A stretch of 64,000 nt of DNA from Chakrabartyella piscis (GTDB lineage: Bacteria; Bacillota; Clostridia; Lachnospirales; Anaerotignaceae). Under the pieces are notes generated by a model. That model was not told the origin of the DNA, ran no database searches, and saw only the letters and a list, made by a program, of their open reading frames with translations. The stretch lies in NCBI GenBank assembly GCA_030067835.1, contig CP092441.1, forward strand, positions 2,108,001-2,172,000. Reading direction: 5' to 3'. The translations under genes were made by a program, and so were the position numbers. Below are positions 47,571-55,907 of the stretch, piece after piece (within the stretch, counting starts at the first letter, position 1; each line of letters begins with the position of its first letter).

Positions 47571-48128
47571 ATGAAGTACACAGAAGAACAAATCCATTTG
47601 GAAGCCATTGAAACCGTTGCAAAATTGATGGTTGCTGCTGGCAAAACTGCACCAAAAGGCAGTGGTATTGATAGTATGGAAGCTATGATTTTGGATGGTG
47701 CTGACAAAGATGCACTTGCTGCTGAAATGCGTCGCTTGGGTACTCTCAATGAACAAGAATTTTTCATTCGTGATGCTGGCAATTTGGAAGCCTGTCCAAT
47801 GATTGTGTTGTTCGGTGCACAAGAAACCTATCGTGGTATCAGCCATTGTGGATATTGTGGCACACAAAATTGTGGTGAAGCTGCAAAAACAGGTGCTCAC
47901 TGTGCCTTTTCTGTTGGTGATTTGGGAATTGCCATTGGTTCTGCTGTTTCTGTTGCTGCAAACCATCACATTGACAATCGTATCATGTATTCTGCTGGCA
48001 AAGCTGCCCTTTCTTTGGGTCTATTTTCCGATAAAGTATTTATGGTATATGGTATTCCACTTTCCGTTTCCGCTAAGAGTCCATTCTTCGACCGTAAACC
48101 ATCAGCACCTACTGCATCTGTAAAATAA
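47571..48128 (+). CDS. DUF2148 ferredoxin-domain protein
   Basis: 185 residues. A cysteine cluster (SHCGYCGTQNCGEAAKTGAHC) fits an iron-sulfur or metal site, typical of DUF2148 proteins in anaerobes. The N-terminal half (ETVAKLMVAAGKTAPKGSGID) is conserved. A redox role is inferred; the partner is unknown. AAGGAGG precedes the ATG. Followed by three dispersed palindromes. Confidence 0.85.
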   Translation: MKYTEEQIHLEAIETVAKLMVAAGKTAPKGSGIDSMEAMILDGADKDALAAEMRRLGTLNEQEFFIRDAGNLEACPMIVLFGAQETYRGISHCGYCGTQNCGEAAKTGAHCAFSVGDLGIAIGSAVSVAANHHIDNRIMYSAGKAALSLGLFSDKVFMVYGIPLSVSAKSPFFDRKPSAPTASVK

Positions 48129-48142
48129 TGGTTGGATGATAA

Positions 48143-48170
48143 GGGGTGGATATGGAATCCACCCCTACAG
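48143..48170 (+). repeat. CCCTACA palindrome, copy 11
   Basis: GGGTGGAT (48144-48151), ATGGA, ATCCACCC (48157-48164), then CTACAG. Same ATGGA loop as copy 10, with different arms. Confidence 0.7.
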
Positions 48171-48198
48171 AATATTGTCTTTTGTGGTGATTTATAAC

Positions 48199-48230
48199 GG
48201 GATGTCGGGGACGCCATCCCCTACAAAATG
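48199..48230 (+). repeat. CCCTACAA palindrome, copy 12
   Basis: GGGATG (48199-48204), GTCGGGGACGC-type loop, CATCCC (48215-48220), then CTACAAAATG. Confidence 0.7.
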
Positions 48231-48254
48231 CGTATAATTATAGGTTGTGGTGGC

Positions 48255-48284
48255 GGGTGCCCACATAGGGATACCCCTACAAAA
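48255..48284 (+). repeat. CCCTACAA palindrome, copy 13
   Basis: GGGT-CCC and GGG-ACCC nested arms (48255-48276), then CCTACAAAAC. Third repeat in tandem after DUF2148. Confidence 0.6.
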
Positions 48285-48318
48285 CCATAAAAACAAATAA
48301 ATTCAGTCATTTGCGTGC

Positions 48319-48353
48319 AAAAGAGCTGTATGGATTTCTCCACACAGCTCTTT
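48319..48353 (-). terminator. terminator after the third EamA gene
   Basis: AAAGAGCTGT and ACAGCTCTTT arms with an inner GGA/TCC pair, then TTTT on the minus strand. Confidence 0.65.
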
Positions 48354-48373
48354 CTTTATCTCAAAATATATTT

Positions 48374-49273
48374 TTATCGTTGTTTTGCAGAATTGATGGT
48401 CAATAGATATACCGTTGATAAAATCAAAACAACTCCAACCAATTCCACTACACTAAATGCAGAACCCAAGAACAAAACAGAACCACCAACTGCAATAACA
48501 GATTCAAAACCACTCATCAAACTACCTACAAATGGTCCTACAATGCTGATTCCTTTCAAGAACAAAGAAAACGCAACTGCTGTACCTACAATGACAACAC
48601 CAAACAATGCAATGGCTAGTCCCATATCCACAGGATAAGATTCATTCCAAGGTCTTGCAAATGGTAGCATAATCAATCCACCAATGAGCATACCATATCC
48701 TACAATGGCATACACACCATATTTTTTCATAATTTCTCCTGATATGATGTTATACACTGCAACACACCCTGCTGAAATCAATCCAAAGCCCAATGCCACT
48801 GTGGTCAATGGCATATTGTGGATATCGCCACCTGTGCTCAATAGGAAAATACCCACCAAAGCAATACAAATCGCCAAAACTTCCATTTTATTGGGTTTGC
48901 GTCTACCTTTGACACACACATAGGTCAAAACCGCAACTGCATTCAACGCTTGGATGACTGTAGCTGTACCCGCATTGGCATGTTTGACTGCTGCAAAATA
49001 GGAATATTGGCACATCATCATACCAAAAAATGAAAACACCAACAAAGTTTTGGTATCTTTTTTATTTTGAAACACCTCAAACATTTTCTTTTTTTCTTTG
49101 AGAAATCCAATTGCCACAAGCAAAATACCTGCAACCACCAAACGTACCACAACAAGCCATTCTGCTGTCATATCTTTTTCCAAAAACAGATATTGCCCAA
49201 AACAACCAGACACACCCCAACAAGCAGCGCCTGCCATAGTCATCAAAAATCCTTTTACTTGCTTTGTATTCAT
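48374..49273 (-). CDS. EamA/DMT family transporter, copy 3
   Basis: 299 residues, about ten membrane segments in two EamA repeats. It is more distant from the pair at 5651-7511. AACWGVSGCFGQYLF and VVIVGTAVAFSLFLKGI are typical DMT pieces. The ATG at 49273 is six bases after AGAGG, and fbp ends 14 bases upstream, so they may be cotranscribed. Substrate unknown. Confidence 0.9.
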   Translation of the reverse strand: MNTKQVKGFLMTMAGAACWGVSGCFGQYLFLEKDMTAEWLVVVRLVVAGILLVAIGFLKEKKKMFEVFQNKKDTKTLLVFSFFGMMMCQYSYFAAVKHANAGTATVIQALNAVAVLTYVCVKGRRKPNKMEVLAICIALVGIFLLSTGGDIHNMPLTTVALGFGLISAGCVAVYNIISGEIMKKYGVYAIVGYGMLIGGLIMLPFARPWNESYPVDMGLAIALFGVVIVGTAVAFSLFLKGISIVGPFVGSLMSGFESVIAVGGSVLFLGSAFSVVELVGVVLILSTVYLLTINSAKQR

Positions 49274-49287
49274 ACTCATCCTCTATA

Positions 49288-51261
49288 TCATTGCTCTTTG
49301 ATGATACCCTTTTGATATGCGTATACCAATTTTTCCAAATCTGCAATGCTTTCCTTTAGTTTTTTACCAATATCTGTATTTTTGACACGAATTCTCTTTT
49401 GTGCATATTGATATGCCACTGTAGAAGAGTGAATGTCCATTTCTTCTGAAACAGCTGCTTCTGTGGATACAAATGGTTCATGTGATACCAAAACCATACC
49501 ATGGGAATTGAAAATCAAGGTATAACCTGCAATGCCTGTTACTTTTTGGTATGCTTTTGCAAAACCACCATCGATTACAAACAATTTCCCATTCCCTTTG
49601 ATTGGATCTTCACCTTTGGAAACCTTAACTGGCACATGTCCATTGACAATATGAGAATAGGAAGGATTCAAACCAAATGCTTCCATAATACGATTGCACA
49701 CCGATTCATCGTTACGCAAATCATAGTATGGATTTCTCAATTCTTTGTGTGTTGTTTTATCTGCCACAAAGTAACGTTCAAATGTAGTCATTTTTTGTTT
49801 TCCAAATAAAGGTGAATCTGCTCCACACCAGAAATACCACATCAAATCTAAACATTCACGTTTGCTTTCACTATGTGGATATCCAAAATATCCTTCTCTG
49901 GCAGTACGTTCCACTTCATCAAAGTATTCTTTGCCACTGTATTTTTGACCACGGAAAGTAACCACTTTCAAAGTACCATCAGGATTCATTGGAATGCCAC
50001 CATGATACAACAAATTGCTATTCCAAATGGTATACATACTACCCTTTGCATACAATACACGAATGTGTTCTTGCAAACGAGCACTGTTCACAAAGGAGAA
50101 TTTGATTTTGTCCATAACTTCTTGTTCTTCTGGTGTCAATTCATATGGATTTTCTGGATTGATGGTAGGGAAATTCATATCCAACATAGGATGTTCCACA
50201 CCATCAATGGTAACCATACCTGTTTCAAAATTGATTTTATCCAACAACATACGGTCTTCCATATGGAATTCTGGTCGTCTTTTGATGATTTTGGATTCCA
50301 TCTTCCATTGCATGATGGAAATTGCTTTGTGCATTTTGGCAATCATATCAAAATCCTTGTCACTCATAGGATTATCCATACCTTTTGGTGCAAATTCTGT
50401 GCATGGATCGTCTTTGTAAGTTTCCATTGCAAAAGTAGCCAGTGGAATCAAATTGATGCCATAATCTTCTTCAATGGTATCGTGGTTTGCGTATCTGGTT
50501 TGGATACGAAGCACATTACAAATGAGTGCTTGACAACCTGCTGCTGCACCCATCCAAGCCAAATCATGATTACCCCATTGGATATCCACAGAATGGTAAG
50601 CTGCCAAAATATCCATAATTGCTGCTGCATCTGGACCCCTGTCGTAAATATCACCAATGACATGCAAACGATCAATTGCCAAACGTTGGATCAAATTGCC
50701 CAGTGCTGCAATGAAACGATCTGCTTGCCCCAAATCAATGATGGTATTGATGATTTCGTTGTAATACATCTCTTTATTGACACCATCGTTGCTATGAATG
50801 AGTTCTTCCATAATATATGCAAATTCCTGTGGCAATGCTTTACGAACCTTGGAACGTGTATATTTGGAAGCACCAATCTTTGCAATGATCACCAATCTAT
50901 GTAGGGTAATGCGATACCAATCTTCCAATTCGTCTTCTTGTTCACGCACATGTTTGAGCTTCATTTCTGGATAGTAAATCAAAGTTGCCAAAGTCTTTTT
51001 TTCGCTAACTCTAAGACTTGTGCCAAATACTTCATCAATCAAATCCTTGATTACACCAGAAGCATTCCGCAACACATGGCGAAACGATTCCAATTCCCCA
51101 TGAATGTCTGAAACAAAGTGTTCTGTTCCCTTTGGTAAATTCAAAATCGCCTTCAAATTGATGACTTCTGTTGCTGCACTATTTGTATTTTTATATTGAT
51201 TGGACAATAGTTTTAGATATTTCATTTCGCCTTCTGTAAACTCCGCATTTCCTGAATACAT
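49288..51261 (-). CDS. fbp: fructose-1,6-bisphosphatase, class III
   Basis: 657 residues, the Firmicutes-type class III enzyme. LKAILNLPKGTEHFVSDIHGE has the metallophosphatase DxH start, with later VIGDIYDRGPD, QWGNHD and NGHVPVKVSKGE. It makes fructose 6-phosphate in gluconeogenesis. AAGGACGGTG lies before the ATG at 51261; an in-frame ATG at residue 13 after GAAGGCGA is an alternative start. Confidence 0.95.
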   Translation of the reverse strand: MYSGNAEFTEGEMKYLKLLSNQYKNTNSAATEVINLKAILNLPKGTEHFVSDIHGELESFRHVLRNASGVIKDLIDEVFGTSLRVSEKKTLATLIYYPEMKLKHVREQEDELEDWYRITLHRLVIIAKIGASKYTRSKVRKALPQEFAYIMEELIHSNDGVNKEMYYNEIINTIIDLGQADRFIAALGNLIQRLAIDRLHVIGDIYDRGPDAAAIMDILAAYHSVDIQWGNHDLAWMGAAAGCQALICNVLRIQTRYANHDTIEEDYGINLIPLATFAMETYKDDPCTEFAPKGMDNPMSDKDFDMIAKMHKAISIMQWKMESKIIKRRPEFHMEDRMLLDKINFETGMVTIDGVEHPMLDMNFPTINPENPYELTPEEQEVMDKIKFSFVNSARLQEHIRVLYAKGSMYTIWNSNLLYHGGIPMNPDGTLKVVTFRGQKYSGKEYFDEVERTAREGYFGYPHSESKRECLDLMWYFWCGADSPLFGKQKMTTFERYFVADKTTHKELRNPYYDLRNDESVCNRIMEAFGLNPSYSHIVNGHVPVKVSKGEDPIKGNGKLFVIDGGFAKAYQKVTGIAGYTLIFNSHGMVLVSHEPFVSTEAAVSEEMDIHSSTVAYQYAQKRIRVKNTDIGKKLKESIADLEKLVYAYQKGIIKEQ

Positions 51262-51460
51262 ATATACACCGTCCTTTTCATTTATTTATATAATTTGTAC
51301 CTTATAGTATATCAAATCACATCCATAATATCTAGCAAAATATGTAAATACAAAAGAAATCTTTTTAAAATATTGAAATTGGATACACTACAATTGCAAA
51401 ACAAAAGCAAAGGAAAGATATTCCTGTATACAAACCCTTATTTTCAAAAAATCGAAATAA

Positions 51461-51485
51461 AAAAGGAGCCTTAAAAGCCTCCTAA
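51461..51485 (-). terminator. terminator after the membrane protein gene
   Basis: AGGAGGCTT and AAGGCTCCT arms, then TTTTTT on the minus strand. Confidence 0.7.
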
Positions 51486-51491
51486 AATGAT

Positions 51492-52310
51492 TTATTCAAC
51501 CTCTGCAAACGCAACTGCATCCACAATGTTTTTAGATAATTTTTTACCATGTACCAACATTTCACGGTTTAGGAACAATACAGTCATGCAAATGAACATC
51601 AAACTTTCTGTAAAGTAAGACAATGCCATGAATATCGCATCCACAACAAAACCATCTCCAAGCAAAGAAACCACCAATTCAATCATACTATTGAACCCTA
51701 CACCAAGCATAAAGATGAATATGAAAAACCCCAAACTTTTGAACCATCTACCCTTTACCAAAACTGCACTATATTGAATGGATTTTTTACCTGTTTGACC
51801 GGATAAGCCAATGGCTTGTATATAAAACATCACCAAAACACCAAGATACACTCCTGGTATCACAAACGCACCAAATCCAAGACCCACACCCAAAGCAACC
51901 AATACACCTGCTGCCATATAAGTTCCCAAACAATTGAGACCTTCACCAATTGCATCCTTTGGAGACATTTCTTCCTCCACAAGATAGGATTTTGCCAACT
52001 TTGCAATGGCAATGGCTCCCACTGGTTCCAACCATAACAGCACCATGATTTGCAACAATTGATTGCCACCATACGCTTTTGCCATATCCCACAAGGCAAC
52101 CGTATCTACACTAGTTGCTTGCATCAAAACTGACAAGGAACTTGCAGTCAAAAACATTTGATTCATAATGAAGGTATGCAGTATTGCAATAGGAAAGAAT
52201 ACAACCCCTACAACAAATGCTATTTTTTTGAAGTTTTTACGAAAAATATACATCCCAAGACTAAAAATTTCTATATAACGCATCTCTTTGCCATTGATCC
52301 AGTCTAACAT
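51492..52310 (-). CDS. polytopic membrane protein of unknown function
   Basis: 272 residues with five to six predicted membrane segments (for example IAFVVGVVFFPIAILHTFIM and LVALGVGLGFGAFVIPGVYLG). The GLNCLGTY and VKGRWFKSLGFFIF stretches resemble uncharacterised Firmicutes membrane proteins; I do not recognise a named family. AAGGAG precedes the ATG at 52310. It stands alone between fbp and the SDR gene. Confidence 0.7.
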   Translation of the reverse strand: MLDWINGKEMRYIEIFSLGMYIFRKNFKKIAFVVGVVFFPIAILHTFIMNQMFLTASSLSVLMQATSVDTVALWDMAKAYGGNQLLQIMVLLWLEPVGAIAIAKLAKSYLVEEEMSPKDAIGEGLNCLGTYMAAGVLVALGVGLGFGAFVIPGVYLGVLVMFYIQAIGLSGQTGKKSIQYSAVLVKGRWFKSLGFFIFIFMLGVGFNSMIELVVSLLGDGFVVDAIFMALSYFTESLMFICMTVLFLNREMLVHGKKLSKNIVDAVAFAEVE

Positions 52311-52498
52311 AGGCTTCTCCTTACTCTATACATTTTCTATCATCACATTTTTTAAATTTATATAATAGTATATCACATTTTCTTTTTTATGAATACTTAA
52401 TTTCTCTTAAGAAATTTAGTATATGATATTTCTGTATTGTGTTTCCACATGTTTTCAGATACAATATGCTCATACAAAGAAAGAGGTGACAATCTCCT

Positions 52499-53230
52499 AT
52501 GCAAAAAACCGTTTTGATTACAGGTTCCTCTCGTGGTATTGGTCGTGGCATTGCCAAAGCCTTTGGAAAAGCTGGCTATCGTATTGTTTTGAATGCTTCC
52601 AAAAGCCAAGAAGAACTTCTGAATACAGCAAAAGAATTGGAAGATTTGGGCATTTCTGTGCTCCCCATTTTGGCAGATGTTTCTGATTATGTTGCTTGTC
52701 AAAAAATGTTCCAAGAAATTGAAAACGCCTATGGTACTGTTGATGTTTTGGTGAACAATGCTGGTATTTCTCACATTGGTTTGTTTACCGATATGCGACC
52801 TGAAAATTGGCAGAAAATGATTGCTATCAATTTCGAATCTGTTTGCAATTGTTGTCATTTGGCATTGCCTAGTATGGTACGCAATAAATTAGGAACTATC
52901 ATCAATATTTCTTCCATTTGGGGCAATAGTGGTGCTTCTTGTGAAGCGGTGTACTCTGCAACAAAGGGTGCCATCAACGCATTTACACAGGCACTTGCAA
53001 AGGAATATGCACCTTCTGGTATTCGTGTCAATGCCATTGCTTGTGGTGTTATTGAAACACAAATGAACGCTTGTTTTGATGCAGAAGAACGTCAAAATTT
53101 AGCAGATGAAATCCCAATGATGCGTTTTGGTACCACCGAAGAAGTGGGTAATGTTGCTGTATTCTTGGCAAATGATGCTTCTTCTTATTTGACTGGACAA
53201 ATTTTAACCCTAGATGGAGGATTTTTATAA
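52499..53230 (+). CDS. SDR family oxidoreductase (FabG/YmfI-like)
   Basis: 243 residues. Cofactor loop TGSSRGIGRG, VNNAG, the catalytic Ser-Tyr-Lys in NISSIWG...YSATKGA and the final GQILTLDGGFL are all intact. SIWGNSGASCEAVYSATKGA resembles YmfI, the EF-P 5-aminopentanone reductase, but FabG-like activity on an acyl carrier protein is equally possible. GAGGTG precedes the ATG by about ten bases. The next gene overlaps its stop by one base. Confidence 0.88.
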   Translation: MQKTVLITGSSRGIGRGIAKAFGKAGYRIVLNASKSQEELLNTAKELEDLGISVLPILADVSDYVACQKMFQEIENAYGTVDVLVNNAGISHIGLFTDMRPENWQKMIAINFESVCNCCHLALPSMVRNKLGTIINISSIWGNSGASCEAVYSATKGAINAFTQALAKEYAPSGIRVNAIACGVIETQMNACFDAEERQNLADEIPMMRFGTTEEVGNVAVFLANDASSYLTGQILTLDGGFL

Positions 53231-53915
53231 TGAATAAAAGATATTGCTTTTGGACTTGGATCGTACTTTGTTGGATTTTGATGCATCTGAAGCAAATGGA
53301 TTGACACATTGTTTTGCTGAAATTGGTGTACCACTGACAGAAGAAATTCGTAATTTTTATATTGCTCGCAACCATGCTTTGTGGGGTGCATTTGAAAAGG
53401 GTGAAATCCCAAGGGATGAAATTTTTGCACACAGATTCCACGATACCTTTCTTCATTTTGGCATTGACGCAGATGGTGATGCAATGGAAGTTGCTTACCG
53501 AAAAGCACTTTCCACCGGTGCCGATTTGATGCCATATGCAATTGAGGCAATGGATCGACTTGTTACAAAATATGATTTGTATGCTGCAACCAATGGCGTT
53601 GGTTCCACACAAGTGAGACGTGTTCAGGATTCTGGTTTGAAACCATATTTCAAAGATGTATTCATTTCTGAAGAAGTGGGTGCTCAAAAGCCAGAACTTG
53701 CGTTTTTCAACCATTGTTTTAGCCACATTCCTAACTTTGTGAAAGAAGATGCACTTATGATTGGTGATTCGTTGCCTTCTGATATCCAAGGTGGTATTTT
53801 GGCTGGAATTGATACTTGTTGGTTCAATTTCCATAAGGAAGAAAATAAAACACCATATCAACCGACTTATGAGGTTTGTGGGTTGTTGGAATTGTGTGAA
53901 TTGTTGGATGTTTGA
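53230..53915 (+). CDS. YjjG-like HAD phosphatase with a 1-base frameshift near its start
   Basis: From 53244 the frame encodes about 223 residues of a HAD hydrolase: LLDLDRTLLDFD (nucleophile), YAATNGVG, QKPELAFF and MIGDSLPSDI, as in YjjG-type pyrimidine nucleotidases. The natural start is the ATG at 53230 with GGAGG nine bases upstream, overlapping the SDR stop, but its frame is shifted at the TTTT run (53248-53251). One extra T would give MNKRYCFLDLDRTLL. Either a real mutation or a sequencing error; initiation at TTG 53244 lacks a ribosome site. Confidence 0.8.
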
Positions 53916-53929
53916 AAAAAGATGCTTGC

Positions 53930-53953
53930 GGGATGGGAAATCCATCCCCTACG
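53930..53953 (+). repeat. CCCTACGA palindrome, copy 14
   Basis: GGGATGG (53930-53936), GAAAT, CCATCCC (53942-53948), then CTACGA. The tail has a G for the usual A. Confidence 0.65.
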
Positions 53954-53955
53954 AT

Positions 53956-54210
53956 TTATTTGTCAAATATTCTTTGTATCATTCGTACCATTACATAAAA
54001 CAATTCTTTCAATAACCAAATACTCAAAAATGCAATATGACTTTCCAATATGGAATATTCTCCTATATAGGCATCATCTTGCAAAACAATTCTCTTTTTC
54101 TTTCCACATCCTTCACAAATACCTAATGTATTGGAACATATAAAATGTTTACGCTGTTCTGTCCTACCGTAATTTTCTTTCCAACATTTTACACAATAAT
54201 CTTTTCTCAT
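53956..54210 (-). CDS. small zinc-ribbon-like membrane-associated protein
   Basis: 84 residues. Two CxxC pairs (YCVKCWKENYG and CEGCGKK) suggest a zinc ribbon; the C-terminal half has a hydrophobic helix (HIAFLSIWLLKELFYVMV). AAGGGG lies before the ATG at 54210. It is divergent from the XRE gene, with the paired TACTAT operators between them. Unknown function, possibly the regulated partner of the XRE protein. Confidence 0.6.
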   Translation of the reverse strand: MRKDYCVKCWKENYGRTEQRKHFICSNTLGICEGCGKKKRIVLQDDAYIGEYSILESHIAFLSIWLLKELFYVMVRMIQRIFDK

Positions 54211-54252
54211 GATAAACCCCTTTCTCACCTCTAATGCTATTCATCACTATTT

Positions 54253-54295
54253 TACTATCATTCAATAGTAAAACCAATACTATTATTCGATAGTA
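54253..54295. promoter_or_regulatory. paired XRE operators
   Basis: TACTAT-N6-ATAGTA occurs at 54253-54270 and again at 54278-54295, 25 bases apart, between the divergent zinc-ribbon and XRE genes. TACTAT also resembles a -10 on either strand, so binding would block both promoters. Confidence 0.65.
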
Positions 54296-54321
54296 CATAT
54301 ACTGGTGTTGAGGTGATTTTT

Positions 54322-54543
54322 ATGTACTATCCACGTTTGAAAGATTTACGAAATGACCATGATTTGGTACAAAAAGAAGTTGCGCATCATTTGGGTATAG
54401 ACCAACGTGTTTATAGCAACTACGAAATAGGCAAACGAGAAATACCTGCTCATTTGATTGTAGCTTTGGCAGATTTCTATAATACTTCCACTGATTATAT
54501 TTTAGGTAGAACCAATCATTCTGCCCCATGCAAAAATAAATAG
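54322..54543 (+). CDS. XRE family regulator 1
   Basis: 73 residues, a single helix-turn-helix (LKDLRNDHDLVQKEVAHHLGI, with QRVYSNYEIGKREIP). The ATG at 54322 follows GAGGTG. The last part, DFYNTSTDYILGRTN, is identical in DNA to that of regulator 2 over about 45 bases, so the two arose by duplication. It probably binds the TACTAT operators upstream. Confidence 0.88.
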   Translation: MYYPRLKDLRNDHDLVQKEVAHHLGIDQRVYSNYEIGKREIPAHLIVALADFYNTSTDYILGRTNHSAPCKNK

Positions 54544-54551
54544 TCATTTGC

Positions 54552-54615
54552 ATAGTACTTAATAGTACTGTATAGAATAGAATAACACCACTTTATAGTA
54601 ACGTCAATAGTATTG
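54552..54615. promoter_or_regulatory. ATAGTA operator cluster before XRE regulator 2
   Basis: ATAGTA motifs occur at about 54552, 54562, 54595 and 54607, with palindromes TACTTAATAGTA and CAATAGTATTG. They use the same half-sites as the upstream operator pair, so a common regulator is likely. Confidence 0.5.
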
Positions 54616-54641
54616 ATATGTACTACGAAAGGAGTGTTATT

Positions 54642-54926
54642 GTGTTGTTTCAAAGATTGCGTGATTTACGAGAAGATAGAGATTTGTTACAAAAAGACAT
54701 TGCTGAATATTTGATGATTACCCAAACGGTTTATTCCAGATATGAAAGAGGTTTTCAAGTGATTCCTGTCATTCATTTGTTGAAACTTGCTGATTTCTAT
54801 AATACTTCCACTGATTATATTTTAGGTAGAACCAATATCTCTAAGCCATATCCAAAAAACAAAAATAATTTTACAGGTGATGCTGATGTATGCAAAACGA
54901 AAACCCTTGCGTCTCAAAGAATATGA
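54642..54926 (+). CDS. XRE family regulator 2
   Basis: 94 residues. Helix-turn-helix LRDLREDRDLLQKDIAEYLMI with TQTVYSRYERGFQVIP. AGGAG lies seven bases before the GTG at 54642; the ATG 24 bases earlier overlaps that site. The C-terminal tail beyond ILGRTN overlaps the start of the RAYT gene by about 41 bases and is probably not functional sequence. Paralogue of regulator 1. Confidence 0.82.
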   Translation: MLFQRLRDLREDRDLLQKDIAEYLMITQTVYSRYERGFQVIPVIHLLKLADFYNTSTDYILGRTNISKPYPKNKNNFTGDADVCKTKTLASQRI

Positions 54927-55024
54927 TTATAGCCAAAATGGTGCCTATTTTATCACCATTTGTTCTTATGACAAAAAACCAATATTTGGTGAAATTCATG
55001 AAGAAATCACTGATACTGTAGAGC

Positions 55025-55086
55025 AAGGACTCACCGCCAAAGATATGGCGGTCACCGTAGGTGATTTTGCTTGCAAAATGATGATC
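55025..55086 (+). repeat. 62-base module inside the RAYT gene
   Basis: AAGGACTCACCGCCAAAGA starts a stretch that matches bases 33416-33477 on the opposite strand at 54 of 62 positions, and resembles 17523-17580. It contains hairpins CCGCCA/TGGCGG and TTTGC/GCAAA. It lies where the RAYT frame breaks. Confidence 0.75.
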
Positions 55087-55230
55087 TCTACTCTTGCCGC
55101 TTATCCCCTATTGGCTCTATTGTTGACTTCGAAATCAAAGAATTACAACAACGATTTCCACAAATATCTTTAGACCATTACGTCATTATGCCAAATCATG
55201 TACATTTACTCATTTCTATTGTTGGAGAAA

Positions 55231-55257
55231 GGCAAGAGCAGAGCCCTTGCCCTACAA
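55231..55257 (+). repeat. CCCTACAA palindrome inside the RAYT gene, copy 15
   Basis: GGCAAG (55231-55236) and CTTGCC (55246-55251), then CTACAA: the intergenic repeat tail within a RAYT coding region, adding a few residues in frame with the C-terminal half. Confidence 0.7.
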
Positions 55258-55536
55258 CTAATGATGGTGGTGACAATATAATAAATCTTCATCCTACAAT
55301 TGGTGATATCATTTGTGTGTTGAAATCCATATCCACAAAAAAAGCAAACCAAATGGATGAAACAAAAAGTAGAAAAATTTGGCAATTTCGATTTCATGAT
55401 CATGTGATTCGCAACCACAAGTCCTATTTGGAAATCTGGCAATACATTGATACCAATGAAGCAAAATGGAAAGAAGATAAATTTTATATAAAATAACCAT
55501 GTATTATAAAAATACAAAAAACATACAAATAATCTC

Positions 55537-55565
55537 TTTACAACCCCCAGAATGCAAGGTATAAT
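55537..55565 (+). promoter_or_regulatory. ileS promoter
   Basis: TTTACA (55537-55542) and TATAAT (55560-55565), 17 apart, just upstream of the T-box leader. Confidence 0.65.
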
Positions 55566-55574
55566 ACTGGAGTA

Positions 55575-55850
55575 TGAATTATATCATCTGCAATGACGGA
55601 GACAGTATTCCTTATATATCTGAATTCAGAGAGCTGGAGCAAGGTGGAATCCCAGCATCAGAAAAAGTGAAGAACATCCCTCCTAAGCAACAGACCGAAC
55701 AACTTTTGTTCAGTAGGCTCTGTCGTATGTCTGCGTTAAAGACCTGTATCCTATTTTGGATGCAATGAGTGGACAGTTTTGGCTGTCAAATCAGGTGGTA
55801 CCACGAATCCTTTCGTCCTGTGTGGGGGCAAAGGGTTTTTTTTATGTCAA
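55575..55850 (+). ncRNA. T-box leader (isoleucine) of ileS
   Basis: Stem I region with AGAGAGCTGG (55628), a probable ATC isoleucine specifier (55676-55678, AACATCCC), the T-box AGGTGGTACCACG (55793-55805) and a terminator CCTTT...AAAGG with T8 at 55809-55845. Uncharged tRNA-Ile stabilises the antiterminator and allows ileS transcription. Confidence 0.92.
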
Positions 55851-55907
55851 AAATTGAAAACCCACAAGTATTCAATGGAAATTATATGATTAAGGAGGAT
55901 TGGAACA

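Larger units (their letters stand above)
54886..55496 (+). pseudogene. REP-associated tyrosine transposase (RAYT), frameshifted
   Basis: The N-terminal part (KRKPLRLKEYDYSQNGAYF, then FGEIHEE) is in one frame and the C-terminal part (MPNHVHLLI with the HUH histidines, then LEIWQYIDTN with the likely catalytic tyrosine) is in another. Two inserts lie inside: a 62-base module at 55025-55086, where the frame changes, and a palindrome at 55231-55257. RAYTs mobilise short palindromic repeats by single-strand transfer. The gene is probably inactive but shows how this family gains repeats. Confidence 0.8.

Noticed and set aside
53049..53945. 298-residue minus-strand frame opposite SDR and HAD genes
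   Set aside because: Spans two real genes on the other strand and has no start signal.
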